Below, piece by piece: positions 1 through 8,893 of a DNA stretch of 37,725 nucleotides. This stretch comes from Pedobacter sp. (GTDB lineage Bacteria > Bacteroidota > Bacteroidia > Sphingobacteriales > Sphingobacteriaceae). Where the stretch lies: NCBI GenBank assembly GCA_004295885.1, contig SEDG01000017.1, forward strand, positions 1 to 37,725, given 5' to 3'. The notes below the pieces were generated by a model, which saw nothing but the letters and a program-made list of their open reading frames with translations, did not search any database and was not told the origin of the DNA. Numbering within the stretch: position 1 is the first letter of the stretch; every line of letters begins with the position of its first letter. The position numbers and the translations under genes are program-made.

Positions 1-2112
1 AGTAACGGAAAAACCATTGTTAAAGAATGGTTGTATCAGCTATTAGCGTCAGATTATAATATTATTCGCAGTCCGAAAAGTTTTAATTCTCAAATTGGAG
101 TTCCATTATCCGTATGGCAAATTAACGGCGAACATGACCTAGCCATATTTGAAGCTGGTATATCTACCAAGAATGAAATGGAAGTTTTGGCAGAAATCAT
201 TTCGCCCTCCATTGGTGTTTTAACCAATATTGGCGAGGCGCATGCCGAGGGCTTCGAAAGCAAAGCTGAAAAGTTAACAGAAAAGTTAAAGCTTTTTGCG
301 GCTGTTGAACTCTTTATTTATGCTCCAGAATATGTAATTGATGTGGCCGCGGCAGATTTGCCAGGAAAACAAAAGTTTACTTGGAGTTTAACGTCTCCTG
401 CAGATTTACATATCTCTTTTATTGAGCCGATTGAAGGTAAAAACTACATCAGAGCTACTTATAAAGGAAAGGAAATAGAATGTTTAATTCCGTTTAGCGA
501 TAAAGCATCGGTAGAAAATGGAATAATTTGCTGGGCTACCTTGTTAGCAATGGGCTATTCTCCAGAAGAGGCAGATTTGCGTTTGGAGAAATTAACGCAG
601 GTAAGTATGCGTTTGGAGTTAATCAATGGCATCGAAAATTGTTCGATAATCGATGATTCTTATAGTGCCGATATTTCATCATTGGCCATCGCCTTAGATT
701 TTTTAAACCTGCAAAATCAACACCCTAAAAAAACTTTAATCTTATCAGATATTTACGAAACTGGTAAAGCTAATGAAGTGCTTTATGCAGAAATATCAGC
801 GTTGCTTACACAGAAAAACTTAAATCGCTTAATCGGTATTGGTCCAAATATTTCAGCATTTGCTGATTTATTTACAATTGAATCATCGTTTTACGAAAGT
901 ACACAAGATTTCATTGAACAATTACCCGCCATTCATTTTGCTAACGAAACCATTTTGATTAAAGGTGCAAGGCGATTTGAATTTGGTAGAATTAGTAAAC
1001 TGCTTACACAAAAGATCCACGATACAGTTTTAGAAATCAATTTAAATGCTTTAGCTAGTAATTTACAATTTTATCGCTCAAAGCTAAAGCCAGTAGTAAA
1101 GGTTATGGCAATGGTTAAGGCTTTTTCTTACGGAAGTGGAAGTTTTGAAATTGCCAATTTGTTGCAATATCATAAAGTGGATTATTTGGCTGTAGCCTAT
1201 GCGGATGAAGGCATCGCCCTGCGTAAAGCTGGAATAACTTTGCCAATTATGGTCATGAGCCCTGAACCCTCAGCTTTTGAGGCAATGGTTAAAAATCATT
1301 TGGAGCCTGAAATATATAATGCCAATATTCTGAGGAGTTTCCTCAATTTTTTACCCGCCTATGAAAAGGATTTCCCAATTCATCTGAAGTTAGACACAGG
1401 TATGCATCGACTTGGTTTCGAAGCAGATGATTTGCCAGACTTATTGGAAATCATAAAAGGCAATGAGCAATTAAAAGTAGTTTCGATATTTTCTCACTTA
1501 GTGGCCAGTGCAGAAGCTGAACATGACGGTTTTACTCAACATCAGTTGGATGAATTTGATAAATTATATGCCACTTTAACTAGCATCCTTGGTTATGAGC
1601 CGATAAAACATGTTTTAAATACTTCTGGCATTACGCGTTGGCCGCAAGCTCAATTAGATATGGTAAGAATTGGCATTGGCTTGTATGGCTTTGATGGGGC
1701 ATTAAATAACAACAAAGGCTTACAAACAGTTGCGATCCTTAAAACAACAGTTACACAAGTTAAAAATTTAAATGCAGGGGAAACGGTTGGTTATAGCAGA
1801 AAAGGGCTTATGCCAAATGGCGGAAGAATCGCAACTGTTAAAATTGGATATGCGGATGGCTACAGTCGTAAATTTGGAAATGGAGTAGGGAAGATGTTAG
1901 TTAAAAGCGAGTTAGTAGCTACGGTTGGCTCTATTTGTATGGATATGTGTATGCTAGATGTAACTGGTTTAAATGTAAAAACAGGCGATGAAGTTATCGT
2001 CTTTAATGACGCACATACCATTAGTGATTTAGCAAAACAGATTGACACCATTCCTTATGAAATTCTAACTAATGTTTCTCAAAGAGTAAAAAGAGTTTAT
2101 TTCTACGAATAA
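1..2112 (+). CDS. murF-alr: Bifunctional UDP-N-acetylmuramoyl-tripeptide--D-Ala-D-Ala ligase / alanine racemase (5' partial)
   Basis: The frame is open from base 1, so the gene starts upstream of the window. The first visible residues, SNGKTIVKEW, are the ATP-binding loop of Mur ligases, and TNIGEAHAEGF is the second conserved Mur motif. The ligase part, which adds D-Ala-D-Ala to the peptidoglycan precursor, runs to about residue 338 of the visible protein. A PLP-dependent alanine racemase follows to the end: the PLP lysine is in MVKAFSYGSG (about residue 373), and the likely catalytic tyrosine is in VGYSRKG (about 598), followed by IGYADGYSRKFG and the ICMDMCMLD stretch. The fusion couples D-Ala production with its use in the cytoplasm, and such fusions are familiar in Bacteroidota. 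The N-terminal UDP-substrate domain lies outside the window. The GH30 gene starts 11 bp downstream. Confidence 0.95.
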   Translation, partial: SNGKTIVKEWLYQLLASDYNIIRSPKSFNSQIGVPLSVWQINGEHDLAIFEAGISTKNEMEVLAEIISPSIGVLTNIGEAHAEGFESKAEKLTEKLKLFAAVELFIYAPEYVIDVAAADLPGKQKFTWSLTSPADLHISFIEPIEGKNYIRATYKGKEIECLIPFSDKASVENGIICWATLLAMGYSPEEADLRLEKLTQVSMRLELINGIENCSIIDDSYSADISSLAIALDFLNLQNQHPKKTLILSDIYETGKANEVLYAEISALLTQKNLNRLIGIGPNISAFADLFTIESSFYESTQDFIEQLPAIHFANETILIKGARRFEFGRISKLLTQKIHDTVLEINLNALASNLQFYRSKLKPVVKVMAMVKAFSYGSGSFEIANLLQYHKVDYLAVAYADEGIALRKAGITLPIMVMSPEPSAFEAMVKNHLEPEIYNANILRSFLNFLPAYEKDFPIHLKLDTGMHRLGFEADDLPDLLEIIKGNEQLKVVSIFSHLVASAEAEHDGFTQHQLDEFDKLYATLTSILGYEPIKHVLNTSGITRWPQAQLDMVRIGIGLYGFDGALNNNKGLQTVAILKTTVTQVKNLNAGETVGYSRKGLMPNGGRIATVKIGYADGYSRKFGNGVGKMLVKSELVATVGSICMDMCMLDVTGLNVKTGDEVIVFNDAHTISDLAKQIDTIPYEILTNVSQRVKRVYFYE

Positions 2113-2123
2113 AGCTAATCCCA

Positions 2124-3695
2124 ATGTTTAGAATTATCTATCTGTTTGTGTTATTAAACTTATTTAGCATCAGTTTAAATGCACAACAAAATAATCCTCT
2201 TGTTAAGCTTAAATTAGATTTAGAAAAAACCGCTCAGGTGATTGAAAATTTTGGCTCATCTGGTTGTTGGTATTCTGAAAGTGTCGGTAATTTTTGGCCA
2301 AGCGAGAAAAAGGAGAAAATTGCAGAGTTACTATTTAGTCAAAAAATTAACGAGAATGGCAGTTTAGCTGGTATTGGTCTCTCGGCTTGGCGTTTTAATA
2401 TTGGTGCGGGAACATTGGAACAAGGCAGCAATAGTGGGATTAAAGATTTTAATAGGCGAACAGATTCATTTTTAAACCCTGATGGTACTTATGACTGGAG
2501 TAAACAAGCTGGCCAACGGTTTTTTCTTCAAAAGGCTAAGGATTATCATGTAGAAACACTGATTGCGTTTTCAAATTCGCCACCTATACAATTTACTAAA
2601 AATAGTCTAGGCTATAAAACCGAAAAAGATTTTACCGCTAACCTTAGAGATGATAGTTACAATGCTTACGCAATATTTTTAACTAATGTGACGAAGCATT
2701 TTGAAGAGCAGAATATTCATTTCAGTTATATATCTCCCGTAAATGAACCGCAATGGGATTGGTCTAGGGAACCGGGCAAAGCGGACCAAGAAGGTTCCCC
2801 TTGGACAAATAATGAGATTTCTAAAGTTGCGAAGACATTAAATACTGCGCTTGAAAACGAGAAACTATCGAGCAAAATATTAATATCTGAAGCTGGAATG
2901 CTTAATTATTTGTATGCTGGAACGGGGAAGGCCACGCATCAGATTCAAAGTTTTTTTGATATCAAAAGTCCATTGTATCTGGGTAATTTATCTCGTGTTC
3001 CAAAAACAATTGCAGGGCATAGTTATTTTACAGAATCAAATAATAAAATGCTTTTAGAAACTAGAAATCATCTTGCTGATACTATAAGGAAATATCATTT
3101 GAAGTTTTGGCAATCTGAGTATTCGATGTTGGCTGATGGTTTTAGGGAAGGTGAACAAGGAGACAGAAACCCGATGGATTGTGCACTTTTTTTGGCAAAG
3201 GTAATTCACGCAGATTTAACTGTAGGCAATGCAACCGCTTGGCAATTTTGGAATGCCTATGAACCCGGAAACGCAAAGCGAAACACAAGATATTATTTAA
3301 TTGCATTACAGCCGAAACCCGATTTTAGAGATGGCGAGTTTGCTGTTGTTAAAAATCTATGGGCTCTAGGGCATTACAGCAGGTTTGTTAGACCCGGAAT
3401 GACAAGGGTTTTAACAGAAACTATTGCCGATAAAGAAACTGAGGTACAAAAAAACTTATTGGTTTCTGCTTTCAAGAATAAAAACAATAAGCTTGTGCTC
3501 GTTTTAATTAATTATGGCAAAACTGATATTAATGTGGAATTGACAATTAAAAATGCAAAGCGAAATTATGCTAAAGCAACCACTTATGTGACCAGTGCAG
3601 AAGAAGGTGTAGATATGAAATTACAGGGAAGAAGGAAGTCTTTAGAAATCACCCAGATTAAAGCGAGGTCTATACAAACAATTTTGCTAGATTAA
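2124..3695 (+). CDS. Secreted glycoside hydrolase family 30 (GH30) enzyme
   Basis: A 523-residue protein with a signal peptide (hydrophobic residues 4-18, cleavage near SLNA-QQ around 20). It then has a GH30-type (beta/alpha)8 barrel followed by a short C-terminal beta domain. The acid/base Glu is in SPVNEPQWDW (E208) and the likely nucleophile is in FWQSEYSML (E332); this NEP plus SEY pair fits GH30. GH30 enzymes include beta-glucosidases, xylanases and beta-1,6-glucanases/galactanases. The NEPQWDW context reminds me most of endo-beta-1,6-galactanase-like members, but the substrate is not settled by sequence alone. It probably acts in the periplasm or outside the cell. It follows murF-alr by 11 bp and may be read from that transcript. 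No SusC/SusD genes are nearby. Confidence 0.85.
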   Translation: MFRIIYLFVLLNLFSISLNAQQNNPLVKLKLDLEKTAQVIENFGSSGCWYSESVGNFWPSEKKEKIAELLFSQKINENGSLAGIGLSAWRFNIGAGTLEQGSNSGIKDFNRRTDSFLNPDGTYDWSKQAGQRFFLQKAKDYHVETLIAFSNSPPIQFTKNSLGYKTEKDFTANLRDDSYNAYAIFLTNVTKHFEEQNIHFSYISPVNEPQWDWSREPGKADQEGSPWTNNEISKVAKTLNTALENEKLSSKILISEAGMLNYLYAGTGKATHQIQSFFDIKSPLYLGNLSRVPKTIAGHSYFTESNNKMLLETRNHLADTIRKYHLKFWQSEYSMLADGFREGEQGDRNPMDCALFLAKVIHADLTVGNATAWQFWNAYEPGNAKRNTRYYLIALQPKPDFRDGEFAVVKNLWALGHYSRFVRPGMTRVLTETIADKETEVQKNLLVSAFKNKNNKLVLVLINYGKTDINVELTIKNAKRNYAKATTYVTSAEEGVDMKLQGRRKSLEITQIKARSIQTILLD

Positions 3696-3726
3696 AGCAT
3701 ATCGAACAACTCCATGATATTTTCCC

Positions 3727-3734
3727 TATTTTTG
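3727..3734 (+). promoter_or_regulatory. TAnnTTTG -7 element directly before the DUF502 gene
   Basis: TATTTTTG matches the Bacteroidota primary-sigma -7 consensus TAnnTTTG exactly. Only 4 nt separate it from the ATG at 3739. If transcription starts a few bases after the element, as is usual, the mRNA would be leaderless or nearly so. No TTG -33 box is present at the usual 17-23 nt distance. Confidence 0.6.
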
Positions 3735-3738
3735 CATC

Positions 3739-4329
3739 ATGAATAGGATAGGAAGAGCGCTTTTAAATTACCTGATTAAAGGATTATTAATTGTTGTGCC
3801 AATTGCCCTAAGCATTTTTATAGTGGTTTGGGCAGTAACAACTGTTGATAGTTGGTTAAACATCAATAATATTTTAGGTGTAAATCCACTTACCGGTACA
3901 AATAGAAATATACCTGGTTTAGGGTTGGGATTGGTGGTTTTCATCATCTTAATTGCTGGAATTTTTGTAACCAATTTTGTAACTGAGCCGATGTATAATT
4001 GGTTTCAGCGTACAATGAATAGGCTGCCACTTTTAAATTTTATTTTTTCTTCCATTAAAGATTTAACTGAAGCGTTTGTTGGCGATGAAAAGAAATTTAA
4101 TCACCCTGTGTTAGTTCATGTAGAGGGAGGGATGAAAAGAATTGGGTTTTTAACGCAAAACGATTTAACGAAGCTTGATTTACCAGGAGATGCGATAGTT
4201 TATTTCCCATTTTCATACTCTTTTGCCGGACAAGTCTATGTGGTTAGCAAAGAAAAAATTAAGCCTTTAAATATGAGTGCCGCAGATGCGATGAAATTAG
4301 TAGTTAGTGGTGGTGTTAGCCATTTCTAA
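3739..4329 (+). CDS. DUF502 family membrane protein
   Basis: A 196-residue protein of the DUF502 type. Two membrane segments lie at about residues 14-34 and 58-80, with the NRNIPGLGLGL stretch just before the second. A soluble C-terminal part of about 110 residues follows, containing the family-like MYNWFQRTMNRLPLLNFIFSS region and a YFPFSYSFAGQVYVV segment. DUF502 proteins are widespread and their biochemical role is unknown to me. The gene has its own promoter element 4 nt before the ATG. Its stop codon overlaps the stop codon of the convergent gene on the other strand by 4 bp, so there is no room for a dedicated terminator. Confidence 0.85.
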   Translation: MNRIGRALLNYLIKGLLIVVPIALSIFIVVWAVTTVDSWLNINNILGVNPLTGTNRNIPGLGLGLVVFIILIAGIFVTNFVTEPMYNWFQRTMNRLPLLNFIFSSIKDLTEAFVGDEKKFNHPVLVHVEGGMKRIGFLTQNDLTKLDLPGDAIVYFPFSYSFAGQVYVVSKEKIKPLNMSAADAMKLVVSGGVSHF

Positions 4330-4823
4330 AGGATTCCCCTTGATATCATTGGAATAAAGATTATAATAAATATAAGAAGCATGAACATTTTGGTGAAGTG
4401 TTCTCTTGCATAAAATCCTATCAAGAGCATCAATTCATCATCAGTATTTGATAGTACAGTTCCTGATGAGGTTGAAGAATCGTAGTTTATTTGCTTATCG
4501 CTAAAATTTGTTATCCTCCATTGGGAATGCCAAGTATTAGTGAATTCTAAAGCATATTTCTCGCCAGAATTTAAAGTAATGGTTGCTTTTGTTTTCCAAT
4601 CACTGTAGCTAATAAAACCAAGCAGTTCATTGTTGCCATCAAATATTTGGGTATTGGTACCGTAAAGTCCGTCATCTTTAAACCTATAATTTTTCGTTTG
4701 ACTAATGGCTTTGGCTTCACTTCTCCAGGTATCAAAAAATAGAGTAGAATTGATTTTTCCGTTTTCAAAAATCTGATAGTTGCTTTCGAAGATTCCTTTG
4801 TTCCAAGTTAAGTAGCGTTCCAT
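4326..4823 (-). CDS. Hypothetical protein with a C-terminal membrane anchor
   Basis: A 165-residue protein with no signal peptide. Residues 1-135 look like a soluble, beta-rich domain with many alternating hydrophobic and aromatic residues (for example SYSDWKTKATITL and WHSQWRITNF). Residues about 142-162 form one strongly hydrophobic segment (MFMLLIFIIIFIPMI) that ends close to the C terminus, so it resembles a tail-anchored protein facing the cytoplasm. The beta pattern faintly resembles tubby/LURP-one-like domains, but I cannot establish that. ATG at 4823 is the only sensible start. It converges on the DUF502 gene with a 4-bp overlap of the stop codons. Confidence 0.7.
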   Translation of the reverse strand: MERYLTWNKGIFESNYQIFENGKINSTLFFDTWRSEAKAISQTKNYRFKDDGLYGTNTQIFDGNNELLGFISYSDWKTKATITLNSGEKYALEFTNTWHSQWRITNFSDKQINYDSSTSSGTVLSNTDDELMLLIGFYAREHFTKMFMLLIFIIIFIPMISRGIL

Positions 4824-4880
4824 GGCTTATACTTTTATAATTTATAGACTGCGATTGCTTTATTTCGTTACAAATAAGAC

Positions 4881-4909
4881 AAAAAAATAGCCAACTAATA
4901 AGTTGGCTA
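4881..4909 (-). terminator. Rho-independent terminator after the LOG-family gene
   Basis: A perfect 9-bp inverted repeat, TAGCCAACT-aata-AGTTGGCTA, at 4888-4909. On the minus strand it is followed by seven T residues (4887-4881). It lies 43 bp past the stop of the LOG-family gene. Confidence 0.85.
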
Positions 4910-4952
4910 TAAATGACTAACAGATTTCTCCTGTCGTTGAAATGACGAAAGT

Positions 4953-5660
4953 TTAGAAATTCGGTTTCAATACATATTTATCATAGAATCTAAAGATATG
5001 TTCAGCAGCTTCTTCCGCTGTATCAACCAATCTAAATAAGTTTAAATCTTCTGCATGAATGTTATGCTCTTTCTCTAGCATAGTCGATTTAATCCAATCA
5101 ACCAATCCGCCCCAGTAGGCTTTGCCAACTAACACAATTGGGAAACGGGCAATTTTACCGGTCTGAATTAAAGTTATTGCTTCAAATAATTCATCCATTG
5201 TTCCCATCCCGCCAGGTAATACCACAAAACCTTGTGAGTATTTCATAAACATTACTTTTCTAATGAAAAAGTAATCGAATTCTAGTAATTTATTATGGTC
5301 GATGTATTTATTATGGAATTGCTCAAAAGGTAAATCGATATTTAAACCAACAGATTTACCACCGTTCATATGTGCACCTTTGTTACCAGCTTCCATGATA
5401 CCTGGGCCACCACCCGTAATTACACCGTAACCTCTATCCGTTAATAAACGACCGCATTCTACTGCAATCTCATAATATGGATTAGTTTCTGCGGTACGAG
5501 CAGAACCAAAAATACTTACGCAAGGCCCAATTTTAGCCAACTTCTCAAATCCATCAACAAACTCTGCCATGATTTTAAAAATCTGCCAGCTATCCGTTAC
5601 TTTTATTTCTTGCCAATCTTTATTCGCAAAGGCACTTCTTATCTTTTCTTCACTTGTCAT
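4953..5660 (-). CDS. LOG family (TIGR00730-type) Rossmann-fold protein, putative nucleoside 5'-monophosphate phosphoribohydrolase
   Basis: A 235-residue cytoplasmic protein. GGGPGIMEAGNKGA (83-96) and the LOG signature LPGGMGTMDE (148-157) are both intact, including the Glu at 157 expected for catalysis. CVSIFGSAR (47-55) opens the Rossmann fold. LOG proteins cleave cytokinin riboside monophosphates or, in bacteria, purine nucleoside monophosphates to the free base and ribose 5-phosphate. The physiological substrate here is not known. The symporter gene lies upstream on the same strand with a 121-bp gap full of short repeats, so co-transcription is possible. A strong terminator follows. Confidence 0.9.
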   Translation of the reverse strand: MTSEEKIRSAFANKDWQEIKVTDSWQIFKIMAEFVDGFEKLAKIGPCVSIFGSARTAETNPYYEIAVECGRLLTDRGYGVITGGGPGIMEAGNKGAHMNGGKSVGLNIDLPFEQFHNKYIDHNKLLEFDYFFIRKVMFMKYSQGFVVLPGGMGTMDELFEAITLIQTGKIARFPIVLVGKAYWGGLVDWIKSTMLEKEHNIHAEDLNLFRLVDTAEEAAEHIFRFYDKYVLKPNF

Positions 5661-5680
5661 TCTTATATAAGATTATTTGT

Positions 5681-5779
5681 TCATTGGTATCATTGGTATC
5701 ATTGGTGTCATTGGTTCATTAGGCATGATGATTAAACATGCAATACAAATGAACTAGTGAACAATTGAACTAATGAACT
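5681..5779. repeat. Intergenic phrase repeat between the symporter and LOG genes
   Basis: A 9-bp unit, CATTGGTAT, is repeated nearly four times in tandem at 5682-5716, ending in a GGTTCATTAGG variant. A second block at 5748-5779 repeats a GAACTAATGAAC-like phrase. The second block is partly complementary to the first (TTCATTAG against CTAATGAA), so the transcript can fold into an imperfect hairpin. Confidence 0.6.
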
Positions 5780-5781
5780 AT

Positions 5782-7290
5782 TTAAAACTTAGTTTGTTGA
5801 TCTGTTTTTTTACTGATCAGTAATAAGCCAACAAATGTAATCAATCCGTTTACCAATATCAGCTCTACGCTAAAAACATATCCACCGAGCAATGTAGTTG
5901 AGTAAGCATTTAACAAATAGCACACTGCAGGAGAAAGCACACATACAATTGGAACCAACTTATCATATACACCTCTATTTCTAACAAATAAACCAAAAGT
6001 GTAAAGCCCTAAAAGTGGCCCGTAGGTATAGGATGCTACTTTAAAAATTCCCTTAACAACAGATTCATCATTCACTGCATTAAACAATATAATTACAAAA
6101 AACATTAAAAGTGAAAATGCAACGTGTACTAAATGTCTTTGTTTAACAGCGTTTTTATTGTTTAAGTTTTCTTTTTTGTCCATCCCTAAAAAATCTACGC
6201 AGAACGAGGTAGTTAAGGCTGTTAATGCACTATCAGTAGTTGCAAATGTAGCAGCTGTCAAACCTAACATAAACACAATTGCTGGTACTGTAGCTAAGTG
6301 GTTCAAAGCAATTTCAGGAAAAAGAAAATCTGTACGAGGCTTTCCAGTAATATGGTCCAAAGGAATTTCGATGCCTTTTTGAGCTGCGAAAACATATAAC
6401 AAGGCACCTACGCTTAAAAAGAAGATGTTCAAAATAACAAACACACCGGTAAAAGTGAACATATTCTTCTGAGCTTCTTTAATAGTGCCCATACTTAAAT
6501 TCTTCTGCATTAAATCTTGATCCAAACCAGTCATTGCGATGGTTACAAAAATACCACCAAGCAAAGCTTTACTGATATGGAAACCATTGGTAAGGAAATC
6601 TTCATAGAAGAATATTTTTGAATAACCGCTGTTTTTAATGGTTTCAAAAGCTTGTGGAATACTTAAATTCAAGCTATTACAAATAAAATAAATGGTCAAG
6701 AATACAGAAAGCACTAAGAAGAAGGTTTGTAGCGTGTCTGTAATAATGATGGTTTTTAAACCACCTTTAAAAGTATAAGACCAAATTAAACCTAGGGAGA
6801 TCAATACAGTTACCCAGAACGGAATATGATAGGCATCAAAGATAAAACGTTGTAGTACAATAACCACTAGGTATAACCTAAAAGCAGAACCAATGGTGCG
6901 GCTAATCAAGAAGATTGATGCGGCAGTTTTGTAACTGTAAAAGCCCAATCGTTGTTCTATATAGCTATAAATTGAAGTCAACTTCATTCTATAATAAAGT
7001 GGAAGTAGAACTGTAGCTATGATAATGAAACCAATGGCATTACCTAAAACAAACTGGAAGTACTGAAACTGATTACCTCCTGGAGCACCAACTTCTCCTG
7101 GAACGGAAATAAAAGTTACCCCAGAAAGTGCCGTGCCAATCATCCCAAAGGCAACTAAATACCACTTAGAATTTCTATTGGCTATAAAAAAAGTTGAATT
7201 GTCTGATGATTTTTTCGATGTGACGAAAGCAATGATAATCAAGACCAGAAAATATCCGATTAAAAAACTTAGCAGTACGGTTGGACTCAT
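5782..7290 (-). CDS. Sodium:solute symporter family (SSS/SSF) transporter
   Basis: A 502-residue integral membrane protein with about 13 hydrophobic segments, the usual topology and length of the SSS family. The N-terminal part carries the family-like GTALSGVTFISVPGEVG region (about 53-69). ISRTIGSAFRLYLV and TDTLQTFFLVLSVF are also typical. It would import a solute with Na+ across the inner membrane. The substrate cannot be read from sequence, and no catabolic genes sit beside it. A -7-like TAAATTTG (minus strand, 7331-7324) lies 33 nt before the ATG. Confidence 0.9.
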   Translation of the reverse strand: MSPTVLLSFLIGYFLVLIIIAFVTSKKSSDNSTFFIANRNSKWYLVAFGMIGTALSGVTFISVPGEVGAPGGNQFQYFQFVLGNAIGFIIIATVLLPLYYRMKLTSIYSYIEQRLGFYSYKTAASIFLISRTIGSAFRLYLVVIVLQRFIFDAYHIPFWVTVLISLGLIWSYTFKGGLKTIIITDTLQTFFLVLSVFLTIYFICNSLNLSIPQAFETIKNSGYSKIFFYEDFLTNGFHISKALLGGIFVTIAMTGLDQDLMQKNLSMGTIKEAQKNMFTFTGVFVILNIFFLSVGALLYVFAAQKGIEIPLDHITGKPRTDFLFPEIALNHLATVPAIVFMLGLTAATFATTDSALTALTTSFCVDFLGMDKKENLNNKNAVKQRHLVHVAFSLLMFFVIILFNAVNDESVVKGIFKVASYTYGPLLGLYTFGLFVRNRGVYDKLVPIVCVLSPAVCYLLNAYSTTLLGGYVFSVELILVNGLITFVGLLLISKKTDQQTKF

Positions 7291-7323
7291 ATTTTATATT
7301 TAGTTTTTAAATGTAAGAATTTA

Positions 7324-7331
7324 CAAATTTA
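7324..7331 (-). promoter_or_regulatory. TAnnTTTG -7 element of the symporter gene
   Basis: On the minus strand the sequence reads TAAATTTG, an exact consensus match, 33 nt before the ATG at 7290. No clear TTG -33 box is seen. Confidence 0.45.
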
Positions 7332-7364
7332 AATCAATTGATAGATGGAAAATAAATAGGAGGG

Positions 7365-7472
7365 GTTGATGATTGGTGGACGATGGTCAATAGCTAAATT
7401 TAATAATGGAAATCTTCATTTTATGTATTTTGGCTATCAACTATTAACTATCATCCATTGACTAAGTAACAA
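7365..7472. repeat. Imperfect inverted phrase repeat between the symporter gene and recR
   Basis: The left arm (7365-7395) contains GATGGTCAATAGCT. The right arm (7431-7472) contains GGCTATCAAC, a TTAACTAT variant and CCATTGAC. The arms are roughly complementary, with internal repetition and permutation of a GATGRTCAATAG-like phrase. The element lies between two divergent genes. Confidence 0.45.
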
Positions 7473-7492
7473 AATAACCAACCTTTTTTTAT

Positions 7493-7500
7493 TAAATTTG
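7493..7500 (+). promoter_or_regulatory. TAnnTTTG -7 element directly before recR
   Basis: TAAATTTG lies exactly 4 nt before the recR ATG, the same spacing as at the DUF502 and glutamate synthase-like genes. A very short or absent 5' leader is implied. Confidence 0.6.
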
Positions 7501-7504
7501 TAGA

Positions 7505-8122
7505 ATGAACTTTTCTTCTCAATTGCTTGAAGACGCAGTAAATGAATTTTCTAAATTACCTGGTGTAGGGCAAAAAACGGCCTTACGTTTGGTGCTACAT
7601 TTATTAAATAAGGAGCAAGAAGAGGTTTCTCATTTTGGAAATACTTTAATTAGGCTTAAAGCCGAAATTAAACATTGTAATATTTGCCATAACATTTCCG
7701 ACCATCATACTTGTAGCATTTGTACGGCTGCGAAAAGGGAAAAGGAAGTTATTTGTGTTGTAGAAGATACTCGCGACGTAATGGCCATTGAAAACACCAA
7801 TCAGTTTTTTGGCGTATACCACGTTTTGGGTGGATTAATTTCTCCCATGGATGGTGTTGGCCCATCTGATTTATATATTGATAGTTTGGTGCAAAGAGTA
7901 GCCACAACACCAGTAAAAGAAATCATATTGGCATTAAGTGCAAATATGGAAGGAGATACTACCTTGTTTTATCTTCATAAAAGGCTAAAGGATTTTCAAA
8001 TTCCAATTACTACGATCGCTAGGGGTATCGCTTTTGGCGGAGAATTAGAATACGCTGATGAAATTACACTCGGCCGCTCAATTATTACCAGAGTTCCTTA
8101 CGAAGGTTCTTTCCTAAAATAA
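7505..8122 (+). CDS. recR: Recombination mediator protein RecR
   Basis: A 205-residue protein, full length for RecR. The N terminus has a helix-hairpin-helix (KLPGVGQKTALRL, 17-29). A four-cysteine zinc finger follows at C58, C61, C70 and C73. A Toprim domain starts around ICVVEDTRDVMAIE, with GGLISPMDGVGP after it. RecR works with RecO (and RecF) to load RecA at gapped DNA in the cytoplasm. It is followed after 6 bp by the PI-PLC-like gene, so the two are probably co-transcribed. Confidence 0.97.
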   Translation: MNFSSQLLEDAVNEFSKLPGVGQKTALRLVLHLLNKEQEEVSHFGNTLIRLKAEIKHCNICHNISDHHTCSICTAAKREKEVICVVEDTRDVMAIENTNQFFGVYHVLGGLISPMDGVGPSDLYIDSLVQRVATTPVKEIILALSANMEGDTTLFYLHKRLKDFQIPITTIARGIAFGGELEYADEITLGRSIITRVPYEGSFLK

Positions 8123-8128
8123 TATACG

Positions 8129-8893
8129 ATGAGAAAATTAATCGCTATCAGTCTTTTTGTGCTACTTGCAGCAACTGTTTTTGCACAAGTTAAAATTCAT
8201 TCACATAATGATTACGTTCAAAAACAGCAATTCAGTTTAGCATACGATAATAAAGTTTATCAAATAGAAGCAGATATTTTTGAGGTAAATGGCGAATTAA
8301 TTGTCGCTCACAGCAAAAAAGAAATAGACACGAAGCAAACTTTAGAGAAATTATATCTTGATAAAATCGATTCATTATTCAAGCTATATAAAGGAAAAGT
8401 GGGTGGTGATAAGAAATACACTTTTACCTTGATGATAGATTTTAAGACAAGTTGGGAGACAACTTTTCCTGCCTTTCAAAAACATATCGAGAAGTACGGC
8501 GAAATCTTCGACAGGAGCAAGAATAAAAATGCAGTTCAAATTGTGATTAGCGGGAACAGACCTGCAGATTCATTGTATCACACTTTTCCAAGCTGGGTTT
8601 ATTTTGATGGTTTGCCAAACATCAGCTATGCTAAAACAGACTTAAAAAGAATAACCATGATTAGCGATAATTTTGCTATCTATTCTAGATGGAAAGGGGT
8701 TGGCGAAATTTCAGAAGCTGATAAGATGAAACTACAGGCGACTGTAAAAGAAGCCCATCAATTAAATAAACCAATACGTTTTTGGGGAGCGCCCGATACT
8801 CAGGATTGCTGGAAACAATTGGTAGAGTTAGGTGTCGATATTATAAACACAGATAAAATAGTGGAGTGTAAAACTTACTTCGAACATAAATAA
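8129..8893 (+). CDS. Secreted PI-PLC/glycerophosphodiester phosphodiesterase-like protein
   Basis: A 254-residue protein with a signal peptide (about 1-19, AATVFA-QV). HSHNDY at 24-29, EAD at 47-49 and H61 look like the metal-binding and catalytic start of the PI-PLC-like phosphodiesterase superfamily, as in GDPD and AIM6-like proteins. The end (WGAPDTQDCWKQLVELGVDIINTDK) fits the last strands of such a barrel. A phosphodiester in the periplasm or outside the cell is the likely target, but the substrate is unknown. The stop codon overlaps the next ATG in TAATG, which suggests translational coupling to the SDR gene. Confidence 0.8.
   Translation: MRKLIAISLFVLLAATVFAQVKIHSHNDYVQKQQFSLAYDNKVYQIEADIFEVNGELIVAHSKKEIDTKQTLEKLYLDKIDSLFKLYKGKVGGDKKYTFTLMIDFKTSWETTFPAFQKHIEKYGEIFDRSKNKNAVQIVISGNRPADSLYHTFPSWVYFDGLPNISYAKTDLKRITMISDNFAIYSRWKGVGEISEADKMKLQATVKEAHQLNKPIRFWGAPDTQDCWKQLVELGVDIINTDKIVECKTYFEHK

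Noticed and set aside
5681-5716. Tandem CATTGGTAT units considered as a CRISPR array or iterons
   Set aside because: Units are 9 bp without spacers of constant length, and there are no cas or replication genes nearby.
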